From Acestrorhynchus altus (taxonomy: Eukaryota > Chordata > Actinopteri > Characiformes > Acestrorhynchidae), in contig CM067507.1 in NCBI GenBank assembly GCA_034509495.1, forward strand, positions 33,000,805 through 33,064,804: DNA of 64,000 nucleotides. The letters are read 5' to 3'. The notes under the pieces are model-generated. The model searched no databases and was not told where the DNA came from. It was given only the letters and a program-made list of their open reading frames with translations. Position numbers and translations under genes: made by a program. Shown here one piece after another: positions 1-10,850 of this stretch. How positions within the stretch are numbered: position 1 is the first letter of the stretch; the number at the start of each line of letters is the position of its first letter.

Positions 1-901
1 TAAAGGCTTTGCTGGCATAGACACTGCCACAGACTGCTGACTCTGGCAGTTCGCTATTGACCTGTCTGGATGGCGTTGTTTTAGCCCAGCGCAGTATTAT
101 GGAAACAGAGAACAGGCATCCAGAAAGATAAAGATAAATCGCTTCTTTTCAGCTTGTACAATGTACATTTACAGACATAGAATCGAAGCCTTTGGGCTGG
201 CAGACAGCTCCACTGGCGGGGTGTGTATGTGTGTTGTAAGCATTTTTGGGAAATCTGTTTGACTTTTTTTATTGTTGGTTTTTTTTAGGGCCGAGAATTG
301 ATCAAAATCTCGAATCGCAAATATCTCGATCCATTCCGAAAGACTATACAGCTCTGACAAAGCTGGACGCATAGTAACGCTCTTTATCAGGGAAGTGCTG
401 CACTTTGTATAGCGAGTGGAATCTGACAGAGCAGCCGAGCTCCGCGGGTTTGAGATCAGATTGGAGCTGTAGGAGGATCAGCGCCGAGAATCTCGCTGCT
501 ACAGAATCCCAGCCAGCGAGGTCTTTGTGGGCAAAGAGAACAGTACACCCCCCTATAAAACAGTGGCCGACATCATTCAGCGGCAATAGAGCCTTAATGA
601 AAGCCTCTCATTTTTGCTTGTAAACTATAACCAACGCTTTCTATCACTCTTTTCTCTCACAGTTTCCCCTGTTGTCTATTATAGAATATTTGTAAAAAAT
701 TGAACAGAAAGAAAAGTTAAAAATGAAATACAAAAAAAAAACATTTTCTAAGATTTTTATTTGTTCTTGCTTTATATAAATTTTATTTGAAATTGTTTTG
801 CAAAATTGTTCTATTTCTGTATGAATGTATTTTTTATTGGAATAATAAGAAATTCTTATCAGACATCATTTGCTTCGTTGTTTTGCCTCAATTCCTTTCA
901 G
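1..901. other. Unassigned non-coding DNA with a CpG-richer patch
   Basis: No gene or known repeat is recognised. Bases about 280-600 carry clearly more CpG and G+C than the AT-rich flank at 640-900. Short overlapping open frames here look random. The last 40 bases are pyrimidine-rich and lead into a possible splice acceptor at 900-901. Confidence 0.4.
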
Positions 902-1035
902 CACTTTCTGCTTCTACATGTTTCATGGATCACAAATGTCATACTAATAGCACAAAGCCGTGCGAAAGGAGGGACGCGCAATGATTTAGAAAGTATATCA
1001 GTATCGTCAGATGAATCGGAATCGGACAGATTGTA
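902..1035 (+). other. Possible exon (unrecognised)
   Basis: A pyrimidine-rich tract ends in a good acceptor (TTTCAG at 896-901). One frame then stays open to a TAA at about 1034-1036. Its end is acidic and serine-rich (SISVSSDESESDRL), a composition typical of real disordered protein ends. An alternative reading uses the weak donor-like GTAAGG right after. CpG density is raised at 957-983. No protein family is recognised, there is no partner exon nearby, and the open length is short enough to be chance. Confidence 0.18.
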
Positions 1036-1170
1036 AGGTCTGGGTTGTTTAGGTGAGACTGGACTAATTCAGGATACTGAGTTTCCTGCTTCTGCACACA
1101 TCCATAGAAAAGGGGTTGCAGTCCCAGTTTCTACGTTGTATAAATGTTTATAATGGGATTGCTAGATACA

Positions 1171-1635
1171 TATACTGCATGTCCAAAAGTTTGTGGACAC
1201 CCCTTCTAATGGATCCATCCAGCTGCTTCGGTTAACACACAGGCGTGCAGATGCATACAGAGCTTGACCAGTCCTTGTAGAGAAGTACTGCCAATAGAAT
1301 AGGACTGTCTGGAGCAGATAAGCATTAACCTATTGGCACCGTGCTTTACGGGCCTAATGCCAGGTGTAGGGTAGAAGGCTACAAAGCCCATCATTGGACT
1401 GTGGAGTTGTGGAACTGTTCTCTGAATGAGTTTGGGATGAATTGTGGATCCAACATCTTGACTTTATAAACACTCTTGTTGCCGAATGCAGTTAAATTCT
1501 CACAGCAACGTTCCAAAATCAAGTAGAAAGCCTTCCCTGGACAATAGAGACGGTTACTCCAACAAATGAAGGATAAACTCTTTTAATACCCTTGATTTTG
1601 AAAGAATGAACATGTCCCGGGACTTTCTTTCAGGC
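1171..1635 (+). mobile_element. Family A short DNA transposon, copy 1
   Basis: Near full-length copy of the commonest short element in this window. It opens with a terminal motif reading GTCCAAAAGTTTGTGGACAC, and the far end degrades near 1625. Internal blocks align with the other seven copies: the TGGAGCAGATAAGCAT block, the CACAGCAACGTTCCAAAAT block and the TTACTCCAACAAA block. Better-preserved copies have TA-flanked inverted termini, which points to a non-autonomous Tc1/mariner-type element; no transposase is encoded. Confidence 0.75.
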
Positions 1636-1759
1636 CTCAGTTCCCAAATCGCTGTATGCAGTGTATGCAAACCCAACAAATGCATAATGAATACACATAT
1701 TAGGTATTACATATATAACACACAGTATGTCATTATCATCGGTTACTATATGCATTACC

Positions 1760-1880
1760 TTAATCAGGTGTTCTCCAAGAGTGTCATGGAAATTGACCAT
1801 ACTGGACAGTTCAGATCTAACACACCTGGCTCTAATAAATCAAATGCCCCTGAAGGGCCGCATTACCTGAATCAGGTGTT
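1760..1880. repeat. Short dispersed repeat with paired AATCAGGTGTT motifs
   Basis: TACCTTAATCAGGTGTT near 1757 recurs as TACCTGAATCAGGTGTT near 1864, with ACACACCTGGCTCTAATAAA between them. This resembles a short 'cacacctgattca' repeat common in fish, but its class is uncertain. Confidence 0.4.
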
Positions 1881-1884
1881 TTAG

Positions 1885-3460
1885 ATTAAAACTTGGATTA
1901 CACACACACATCATAAGGGAACATAAGGGAATGAGCGCCAGATTTTGGGCTCATGTTCATTGATTTGCTTGCAGAAAATGACAGATGACTGAAAAAAAAT
2001 CGTTTCATAGATATTGGTAATCAAATGGGGGTGTAGGGGTGATTAAATCAATAACAGATATCTGTCAATATCAATAGATTATTGCTTTAAATATCTGACA
2101 GTGTCTGTCAGCAAGACAGGTGTTTAGATTGGATCGATATTTAAAGATGTGTTCATTGAACAGCAGAAGGTTTAGGTGATGCTGGACCACGGCACTTAAG
2201 CATCCCATTCATATTATTGCAGAAATAAAGGTTTTCAGGGATTCTACTGAGTGTAGAATGGTAGCCTTTCTGGGTTTCCTGTTTAACCCCATAACGAACA
2301 CCTAAAGAACCCTGTTTAAACAGCGCCTCGGTAGCTGTGGTTCCGAGTTCTATCATTTCTATGTCCTAATGGTTGACCTGGCAGGTAAGGGCAGGTTGAG
2401 ACAAAGGGACATCACCTTCTCCTTCTTCAAGATTTACAGCTGTTGAGGCATCTAACCCCCATTTGCTCCCTGAATGTTTGGGTGCTGCCCACTGTTACAG
2501 GTGTGTGTTCTGTTGGAGCCCTAGGCAAAAATCCAGACCCCCCCCCAAAACATCACCATTATGTCATAAATAATCTGACACCAACAAAAAAACAGCAAAA
2601 TGTAACGTCTGCCTTGATCAAACCTTTTGTAATGGTGATAGTGCTGCTGGAGATGGGGGTGATGAGTCATCCTCGTGATGAGAAGATGTTGCCGTCTCAC
2701 TGGAGATGAATGCTGACTGAATTGAAATGACATAAAAGGGAACATGGCATATCAGGTTACAAGGAATCTTTAGAGTGCGGTGCATATGCAGCATAATCCA
2801 TTACAGGTGGAATACTGAACCCACAGTTACTATCAGACGCTTTTTCAAGGGCACCTTATCCTTGTCCGACCTGCTGGTGCCAGAAACATAAGCAACGATA
2901 CTGTGGAAAGATAATAAAGTAATATAGTATATGATACTGGTACGTTTGATAGTGAATGATAGTATACTGACAGGGAAATATGACTAAAAAAATCTCATAT
3001 GATATGATGAAAATGGACCCAGTATATATAATGTTCAAATATCAGTATTTAATTTCAACACCAATAACCAATAAAAAGGCTGTATTAATTGTGATGTTTT
3101 AATGGCATAATTGAAATAAGACTTGTTTGATGATGTCATACAAAAATGATAATCTGCATAACAGATGAGACATTACTGGCCATTTTTATACGTTTTGCAA
3201 AGCATATCTCGATAGAATGATATAACAATATTTACAATATATTAACCGGCCCTTAAAACAGCAACATGTTAATAATGTACATTTTAAAATATTCCATATT
3301 ATTAAATTAGAATTCCTTAATTTCAAATGTTAAACTTCTTTTAATTGTTCTTCTTGGTCATAATTCATTGTTTACATTTAAATTAATAGGGATAATTTAG
3401 TAGTTCCTGTTCCTTTGTGCGCTGAGCTTTGGCTATTAAGGGTTTTACAAAATGAAAATA
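1885..3460. other. Unassigned AT-rich DNA
   Basis: No gene or recognised element. The sequence includes a run of short TGATA/ATACTG-rich text at 2900-3050. Open frames of 60-88 codons here have no recognisable domains. Confidence 0.5.
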
Positions 3461-3463
3461 TTG

Positions 3464-3653
3464 TAGGGCCGCACAATATATCACTTCAGCATCGATATTG
3501 CGTTTGCAGTCACCATATCGCAGGATGCTCAATTTCATGCTCAGTGTCTCAAGACATTAAATTGTGCATATCATGCTATAACTTGATTGTTTCAAAATAT
3601 ATCACAGAACAAAATATTATAATGTCTTCTTTGTCCATTATTGTGTAGTCCTA
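3464..3653. mobile_element. hAT-like MITE
   Basis: A 190-base element with imperfect inverted ends: TAGGGCCGCACAATA on the left, and TATTGTGTAGTCCTA on the right, whose complement is TAGGACTACACAATA. The interior is rich in ATCG/CGAT-type text. The ends match the 'tagggctgcacaatat' short elements scattered in fish genomes. I see no clear 8-base target duplication, so the class is inferred from the ends. Confidence 0.55.
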
Positions 3654-4057
3654 GCTTTCAGTGTTGTAAAACCACTAAATGTGCACTACAGGAAACAATG
3701 ACATACACACACACACACCACTTCACATGTAGACTCAGGTCCAGTATCATCAGATGGTCCCAATATTGGACACTTTGGGGCTTGTTTAGTTCCTCTCTCC
3801 CCCTCTGTCACCTGATTTGAGGAAATGTGAAATTATTTCTAATTTGCCCAAATTGATTGGCTAACAAAAAACAAGGGAAACTAAGCGTACCCTAAAGTGG
3901 CCGAGGTTAGGAAATATTTTGGCTGGCAGATAATTGGTGACCCTTATGGAATAAACAGTGTGGTCATTTAGAGAATTCTGTTTGCAATACATCTCATTTT
4001 CAAGTCTTTTTTTCTACCTTTTCCTCTTTTTTCTTCTATCTTTTTTTTCCCTCCCAG
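3654..4057. other. Unassigned DNA ending in a polypyrimidine tract
   Basis: Contains a short AC run at 3703-3718. From about 4000 there is a 55-base, almost pure pyrimidine tract running to CCCAG at 4053-4057, directly before the exon candidate. Confidence 0.5.
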
Positions 4058-4113
4058 AAAGACATACTTTTGCAACAGGAGTGAGACGATTCAGATGGGT
4101 CACCATGAGGAAG
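4058..4113 (+). other. Possible 56-base internal exon
   Basis: Strong 3' splice signal: a pyrimidine tract of about 55 bases, then CCCAG. The 56-base body ends in GAGGAAG followed by GTCAGT, an acceptable donor. Two of three frames are open; one reads GVRRFRWVTMRK at its end. Length modulo 3 is 2, so it would shift the frame between neighbours. An ATG lies 9 bases before the donor, so a 5' UTR exon is another reading. Neither peptide is recognised, and splice signals by eye are weak evidence. Confidence 0.3.
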
Positions 4114-5290
4114 GTCAGTCTCTTTCCTACTGTTATTACAGACTTTGCACATTGCCAGTGCTGTAACTTAAAATCGGTAAGCCCTCAGGGGCCCTGCACT
4201 GATCTGGGGCCCCAAGCAGTTGCCTGCCTTGCCTGCTGATCAGCAGTGTCTCTGTTCTTTGCCAAAAATGTGTTAAGCGCAGAGTCCGACTTTCTTTGTA
4301 CTGATGTGCAATGGCTGTAAAATGTAATCTTGATGTTTATGTACTGATATTGGAAAAATCCTGGAAAAGCATCAAGCCACAATTCCCGTATTGGTGCATC
4401 CCCAGAATCCAGTTCACTGAGGTTCAGTTCTAGCACCACGGTTTAGCTCCAGTACTCATATCTGTGGTGATATGCCGTTAAATTCTTCCACAGATCTGCC
4501 AAATTAGACCCACTGTGTTTCCCTTCTTCACAGGGAAAGATGGTAAATTGCACCCTTTGAGAAAAGCAGCGTCTGAAGGAAGAAACCTGACCCAGATGAT
4601 CTTCACTACGGTTAGCTGTGGAATGTTTTGCCGAGGTTTGGCCACTTCCCCAAACATTCGGGAAAAGGTTCACCCTCCTGCTTTCTGATTTTCCCTGCAG
4701 TCAACACTTACATCACTCGCGATCAAAGCCACGCAAATTATCCATCAGCACCCGAGGCTGCCCTGGGCACTTCATTAGCATCGTGTATTTACATGGCTGT
4801 TAGATGATTATTTGATACAAATAAGATAATGTTCCCCACTGCACACTAATCAACAGGGCTGTGTGGAATTTATTTAATTATGAAAATAAGAGTCCTACGA
4901 ATTAGGCAGAGCGTGCTGAATCTGTTCTTACTGTAAGGCTAATCCTATAATGGCTAGAGTAGATTGTAGATTAGATAGTATAAGTAACGTAGAGATCTTA
5001 AGTTGTTGCTTACAGCAGAGGACAGCTGTGTCTTAGAGTGATTTCCACAATTTGGTACTTTTGAAGTCCCTGAGAAGTGTGTTAATATGATCAATATTAT
5101 AAAATTACTAAGTGTTATGAATTGGACAATCAATAACTATAGATGACTGATGTTATATATTCGCTTGGCATGTAATGTTTTAGAAGAACATAAGGACATA
5201 ATGTAAAGTGAATGTTGCTGTCAAACCTCAGTTTGGAAAGTCCCCATTGACTGAGATCACATTTCAGTTGACTTTAGTTCATTAACATGA
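4114..5290. other. Unassigned DNA
   Basis: A GGGGCCC-rich block at 4183-4245 resembles the tail of a dispersed fish repeat but is too short to name. The rest shows no gene or repeat that I recognise. Confidence 0.45.
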
Positions 5291-5296
5291 TGATTA

Positions 5297-5491
5297 TCAT
5301 TTTCTGTTGTCCCTCAGTCCCCCATTCAGCCCTGGAGCACCGTCGTTTACCCCCCTGTGAAATAATGCTTTGATCATTCTGACATCATTTTGAGGACGTG
5401 ACATCATCCACGTGTTCAAAGAGAGGTTATCATCTCTCTTTTCGAAATATGAAGACATTTGTCCTTTCAAATCAAGGTTGTCAGGCTCCAT
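5297..5491 (-). other. Small open frame next to a promoter-like patch
   Basis: A 64-codon frame opens with ATG in a fair initiation context (A at -3, G at +4) and ends with RDNRK. It has no recognised domain, signal peptide or membrane segment. What raises it above background is its place just downstream, on the same strand, of the CpG-dense CCAAT patch at 5555-5860. A donor-like GG/GTAAAC sits inside it near 5354, so it could be a first exon. Chance remains the simplest explanation. Confidence 0.15.
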
Positions 5492-5554
5492 ATTTCATTC
5501 CTCGTTCTACCTAAAATCTTAGCTAACGATTTTCAGTACTCTTCCGATACATGG

Positions 5555-5860
5555 GACGTCAGACACCACCCGTTTTCGAGCTGACGCCAACGCAGCATCA
5601 CTACGCAGCCGATGTGCCGATGTGTTCTTTCAGAAACGGAATTATTGTCATTTACATGGTCTCTGTGAGTCAGTTTCGATTTCCGGGTCACAACTCGGCT
5701 TCTTCCTTCAAACCACGACCTTTGACACGGCCAATCCAATCACTCCTTTTAACCAATCAATAACATCTGCTTCATGACCCATTTTCCACGCATCCAACAA
5801 GACGTTCACTGCACTGTACCACCTCTTCTCAATCTGTGAACCCTGTCGCACACCCCACGT
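5555..5860 (-). promoter_or_regulatory. CpG-dense patch with CCAAT boxes (possible promoter)
   Basis: About 15 CpG dinucleotides fall within roughly 190 bases (5545-5730), far above the neighbourhood. Three CCAAT pentamers sit within 27 bases at 5731, 5736 and 5753, with TTTCCGGG at about 5681 and GACGTCAG at about 5552. No TATA box is evident. The orientation is inferred from the minus-strand open frame that follows. Confidence 0.25.
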
Positions 5861-7389
5861 GTATTTTTTGCCTGATCATGCTTATGCAGTGCCATCTGCA
5901 GGAGCCTGAAGTTACTCCACCCTAAACATGGAAAGTGAGCTCATTTGTAAAATAGTGATTGCAGCATAGAAAGACATTAGTCTTTTTAGCACAAAACCTT
6001 CAACCTCACCACTTTCAACCCCGTAACATTTTTCAATGGTTGCTACATTCATGACGAATTCATGAATTCATGAGATTCATGATGAATCTCTAACATTTTC
6101 ATCTTCACAAAGGGCACCTATTCCTGAAAAGGACTCTTTTTCATTGCGTCATTTGGTAATGTTTTAATGCAGATGATGAAGCAACATGAGGAAGTTTTAA
6201 TGCCCCAAAAAAAACCACCAAGCTTTGCCTTCCTCTAACTAGTAACTGACCTGTGCTGGTGTCTAGAACATTGTTATGCAGCACCTGATAGATACACAGA
6301 TACATGAAACCCTTAAAGGTCAAGTAGTCCCAAATCAATCATTAAACATAAGAGGATTTCTGCCTGTGCTTGATGATGTACTGTAGTGAGGAGGTATAAA
6401 ATTTTATACGAGTCTGTCCATGTCTCCAGTGATTATTACTAATAGTGATAAAATTCACATCGCAAGTCCGCTGCAAACTGCCACCGAAAAGAGCTGCTTT
6501 TCATGCTTTTCTGCATATTTTTGGAGCAAACCACACATTTTCCCATATTCATCTTGGGAATGCCACAAATCCTGGATTACCCTTGGCAGATAAATCACCT
6601 TCAACCATGTGAGGTGCTTCTTAACCTAATGCACTGGGAATACATTAATAACGATAGGTCGCCAATGCCTCTTCACCTCATCGTAATTCAGGGCCAAACC
6701 TGGGATCTGGGCTGAACCCTCCACAAAGCAGCAGTGACCTTTGCATGCAGACTGTGAGGAGAACAGCTAGGCAAGTCTCATCATATTTGGTGCCTTGCAT
6801 TTGCTTGATAAGTCCAAAGGTGAGCCACAGCGCAGAGCACGTTGAAATTAAAGGCAATGTCACAGCATCAAAGCGTGTCTTTGCCAGAGGGCGATGGGCG
6901 GGGGAGAATGTGGTGTGTTTGAAGCGGTGGTAGTTAAGTAGTGGGAATAAGTTAAAGAAAGGAAAGTGGGAGCGCTGTTTATCCAACTTGTTTAAGTCTG
7001 AACTGAATAAGTGGAACTTGGCAGTTGCATCACTATATGCCTTTCCATGTAGAGCCATTTTTCTCTCATCTCAACAAGGTCAGACCAGGCGTAACACCAG
7101 CATACACCAATCCAAACCACTTACAGCAACGTGGAGAACACTGAATACCCAGCTCGCATTTCATTTGTCAGTTTAACATTGAATCAACCTTGAATCAGTT
7201 TTGTATATTTTTTAACATTCTTTCAACGTTGTTTCAGTGTTGTTTCAGCATTTTTATTGATTTTATAACTCATCGTTTTTCGAATGCAACATTGATCGAT
7301 GAATGTTTCGTTAAACTTTTCACACCGTTTAAGCAACAACTGACATTATTTCAACCGCATCTCAACGTTACAGGTTAGTCACATGCCAG
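5861..7389. other. Unassigned DNA with a tight palindrome pair
   Basis: No supported gene. The notable structure is two adjacent perfect inverted repeats at 6056-6069 and 6072-6090. A 126-codon minus-strand frame (6678-7058) has no recognisable domain and is not called. Confidence 0.5.
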
Positions 7390-7826
7390 CTGGGTGTCTT
7401 CATCTACAAAAGCACTTGTCAAGGTCTGAGATCTACAAATTCATTCATTTCTGGGAAATTTGACAAGTGTAAGAATCTGAGACACTTTAACAAGAACCAG
7501 ACTGTGATGATTAGACAGCATCTCCAAAACATCAGTCAGGTCTTGTGGGGATTTATTGGTTTGTAGGTCAGTACCAACCAAAAGTGGACAATGGAAGGAC
7601 AACTGGTGAACTGGTGACAGGGTAATGTGTGCCTAAGACATGTTGAGTGACTTCCAACTTACAAGACTTTAAGGACCTGCTGCTAATACAATACTGGTGC
7701 CAGATACAACAGGACACTTTCAGAGGTCTTGTGCAGTCCATTCCTTGAATGCTCAGATTTGTTGTGTTGGCACAAGGAGGACATACACAATGTTAAATCG
7801 GTGGTACTAATGTTATGGCTGATTAA
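7390..7826 (+). mobile_element. Tc1-like element, internally deleted copy
   Basis: The left part matches the start of a fish Tc1-like transposase region (AATCTGAGACACTTTAACAAG near 7473, CATCTCCAAAACATCAGTCAGG near 7519, then CAAAAGTGGACAATGGAAGG). It jumps at about 7650-7670 to the element's 3' end (GGTGCCAGATACAACAGGAC, then AGGTCTTGTGCAGTCCATTCC) and closes with a terminus ending TAATGTTATGGCTGATT. The whole middle, including the catalytic domain, is missing, so it is a deletion derivative with no coding potential. The same lineage recurs at 26361 and 36372. Confidence 0.8.
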
Positions 7827-8233
7827 TGGGTGGGATTATGGGTGGGATTATGGGTGACTTCTGCCGGACCCCCCTTATAAGTGATGTGAGGACTGAGAAA
7901 TACGTTAAGCGAGGAGACAAAGTGGTGGGTACGGAGACGGCATTATTGCCGTGGACACAGGAGCACTTCAGGCATGTTCTTCCTGCCAAAATTCCATTAT
8001 TTCATTACTCACTGAGTCATTCCACAAGGTTGGAGTAAGTTTTTTTTTAAGGAATGTGACAGGGTGGTAAATTTCAGGATAATCTTGGCGGCACACTGTC
8101 TGAAGCTTATTTCTTTAAACATCTTTTCTTTTTTTGAGTGAATGAAATGAATACATATATTTAATAAAGTGGACAAGTTATTTCATCTGCAGTCCATATG
8201 TTTCTTTCCCCACAGGACCATTCTCAGCACTAC
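7827..8233. other. Unassigned DNA
   Basis: Begins with three head-to-tail GGGATTATGGGT-type units (7831-7857). Otherwise nothing is recognised. Confidence 0.5.
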
Positions 8234-8631
8234 GGTGTTTAAACACTGTGTCCACTCACTGTCCACTCTATTAGACACTCCTACCTAGTTGCTCCGCCTC
8301 GTAGATGTGAAGTCAGAGACAGAAGCTCATCTGTTCCTACACAGTTTGTGTTGGTCATCCTCTAGTGCTTTGCTGTCCATTCAGAATATCCTTAGCAAAT
8401 CTACTGCTCTACTGGTCTCCTACCAGCGAAACACACACCACCATGTCAGTGTCACTGCAGTGCTAACCCACTTTGTGGTGGTCCTGTGGGGTCCTGACCA
8501 TTGAAGATCAGGGTGAAAGCAGGCTAACAAAGTATGCAGTCTGTAATTATAGAACATCAAAGTGCTCCTGTATGGAGCTGATATCTATGTGGACAGTAGG
8601 TGGTCATGATATTCTGATATGACTGTGCATA
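8234..8631 (+). mobile_element. Family B short DNA element, copy 1
   Basis: Carries the family B hallmarks: GTCCACTCTATTAGACACTC near 8261, CATCTGTTCCTACACAGTTTG near 8327, CACCATGTCAGTGTCACTGC near 8438 and GTGGTCCTGTGGGGTCCTGA near 8477. The right end resembles a TAATGTTATGGCTGATC-type terminus, much decayed. No open frame of note. The termini of the nested copy at 44049 suggest a Tc1/mariner-type mobile unit. Confidence 0.7.
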
Positions 8632-9626
8632 TAATGATCACAAATCATGGATGTTTCACAGCACAGACAATTTTTGATTCTGTCTGCCATCTAAATGGCT
8701 CACCTAGACCTTCATGTCTGAGAGTCCAGTTTCTGATAGTACAGAAAGCAACAGTGAATGCACAGCAGAATAATTAGTGTTGCCACTTTATCATCACGGT
8801 AAAAAAACATCTTCCATGACTCAACATTTACAAGCCAGGAACCTGATCATTACCATCCTCGTGTTTTGTCTGTGTCCCATCCATTCATTAAGAACAAATA
8901 TTTTTAAAAGGCCTATCAAGGTTCCAAAGTGGATGCTTCACCCAATTAACAAGCAGCAATTAGCGCTGATGAACACTGAAAAATGGGAAAAAAAATAATA
9001 AAAGCAGGGGGATAAAAGATCTGAGCATTTGGCAGAAAGAGTCTTGGTGATTAGACACTTCTGCGCCCAGAAATGCAAGCAGAAGCAGTGCACTCTTCCT
9101 TTCAACACAGATTAATTTCCATCACAACAAACTAGAAAGGCTTTAATGGCTCATTTGAACATGGAGACAGAGCCCTCAGAGAGCTGCTTCCCTTCGAGCT
9201 GCAGGCAAACACGAGGATTACCGAGACTTGCTGGTAGTGTTTCACTTGGAAAAGGGCACTTAGATGGCCAGAGTGTCCATTTGGCCTCTCTTTTGTGGCA
9301 TTGTTTAAGTTGACCTTGTCACGTGACTCACTGGAGACCAGAGGGCAGGCCTGGATCAGCTGCCTACTGACCCCTGTGTGACTTCCATTCACATAGTATA
9401 ATTGTGTGGTGACGTCTTTCGTCTGCTAAACTGACTGATGACCTTGTGTAGGCTGGATGGTGGGGCCTTTAATTTTGATGCTTAATGAAGTTAAATGCTT
9501 TTAAAACACCTGCACGTCTAGAAAAAGAAGGTTCTGTATGATACCAAAAAGGTTCTATGACAACAGAACATTTTGGGCTCTATAATGAACCGGTTTTTAT
9601 TCTTCCCCCCATTATTACTAGGCTAA

Positions 9627-9628
<2 letters not shown>
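8632..9628. other. Unassigned DNA
   Basis: No gene or named repeat is recognised. Confidence 0.5.

Positions 9629-9682
<54 letters not shown>
9629..9682. repeat. (AT)n microsatellite
   Basis: A near-perfect AT run of about 54 bases. It replaces the expected 5' end of the Tc1 relic that follows. Confidence 0.97.
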
Positions 9683-9684
<2 letters not shown>

Positions 9685-9699
9685 CATATATACATGAAT

Positions 9700-10425
9700 A
9701 TATATATAGAAATGCTCTGTTGATGAGAACGGTCAAAAGAGAATGGCCAGACTGGCCCAAGCTGACAGTAAGACCACAGTCACTGCACTGTACAACTGTG
9801 GTGAGCAGAAAAGCATAACACAATGAACAACACATCCAACCTTCAGGCAGAGGGGATAAAACAGCTGAAGACCATATCAGAAAGCTGCAGTGGACACCAA
9901 CACTGAACAGCAGAGAAACAGACTGGAAAAACATGGTCTGGTCTAATGAATCTGGATTTCTGCTGATAGTTACACGCCAAGCATGAATCCATGGCCCCAA
10001 ACTACCTTGTGTGAAAAGTCCAGGCTGCTGGATGCTTTCTTTACACACACTGAGCCAATTAATATCAATCAGTTTGAGTACTGTTGCTGACCATGTGCGT
10101 CCCTTCATGACCACAGCTTACAATCTTCTAATGACTAATTCCAGCATAAAGATGCAGCAGATCACAAAATAAAAGTCTCTTAAACTGGTTTCATGAACAT
10201 GACAATTAATTCAATTTTCTTCAGTGGTCTTCCCAGTCACCAGATTTGAATACAATAGAAAAACTTCGGCATGTTGTAGAACAGGATACAATTCGGCATG
10301 GACCCCAATCTCAAAGCAATGTTTCTAATGTGGAATACATGCCATGAAGATTTGAGGCAAATGGAGGCTCTACTCAGTTTAGAATACCAGTGCTCCTAAA
10401 AAATACTGCTTTTATCAATGAACCC
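9700..10425 (+). pseudogene. Tc1-like transposase relic
   Basis: The plus strand follows the transposase region of a second fish Tc1-like lineage: GTCAAAAGAGAATGGCCAGA at 9733, GGTGAGCAGAAAAGCAT near 9799, the TGGTCTAATGAATCTGGATTTC block near 9939 (the WSDESRF motif region), GTTGCTGACCATGTGCGTCC near 10083, and CAGTCACCAGATTTGAATAC near 10234 (the SPDLNP motif region). The family acts by cut-and-paste at TA sites. Here every frame is interrupted by stops and indels, the 5' third is lost to the AT repeat, and the right end stops near 10425, so it is dead. Confidence 0.85.
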
Positions 10426-10507
10426 TGGAACAATGGCATTGAATGGTCTTGCAAAGCCCTGTGTTGGATGTTCCTCACATTTAAGGCCATATACTGCTGG
10501 AATACTA

Positions 10508-10850
10508 CTCATTCCCTCTTTTGTCAGAAATCAAGGGTTTTAAAATGAATGCATCTGGCTTGCAGTAACCATCTCTATTGTCCAGGTATGGTCATTTTAA
10601 GTGTATTAGTGAGATCAGGATGTTGGATGATCACATCTTCATACCACTGCTCCACAGCTAAAAGCTGGGTGGCTATATACCCCTCTATCCCACACCTGAC
10701 ATTAGGCATGGGGACAAAAGGTTGACATTTCACTGTTCCAGACGTTCTGATTCTATTGGCAGTACTTTTCTACAGGGTGCATTTGCACATCTTTGTGTGT
10801 GCATTTGCATGTATGTGTCAGCAATGGGTGCAACATAGAGTAGCTAATTC
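10508..10850 (-). mobile_element. Family A, copy 2 (decayed)
   Basis: Reverse orientation relative to copy 1. Recognisable blocks are CAGGATGTTGGATGATCAC, CACTGCTCCACAGCT, TATTGGCAGTACTTTTCTACAG and GTGTCAGCAATGGGTGCAAC. Internal deletions and no clean terminus. Confidence 0.7.

Noticed and set aside
6678..7058. 126-codon minus-strand open frame
   Set aside because: No domain, signal or splice support. Length is within what chance gives over 64 kb in six frames.
9629..10114. 161-codon minus-strand open frame
   Set aside because: It is antisense to the Tc1-like transposase relic and ends in an Ile-Tyr run made by the AT microsatellite.
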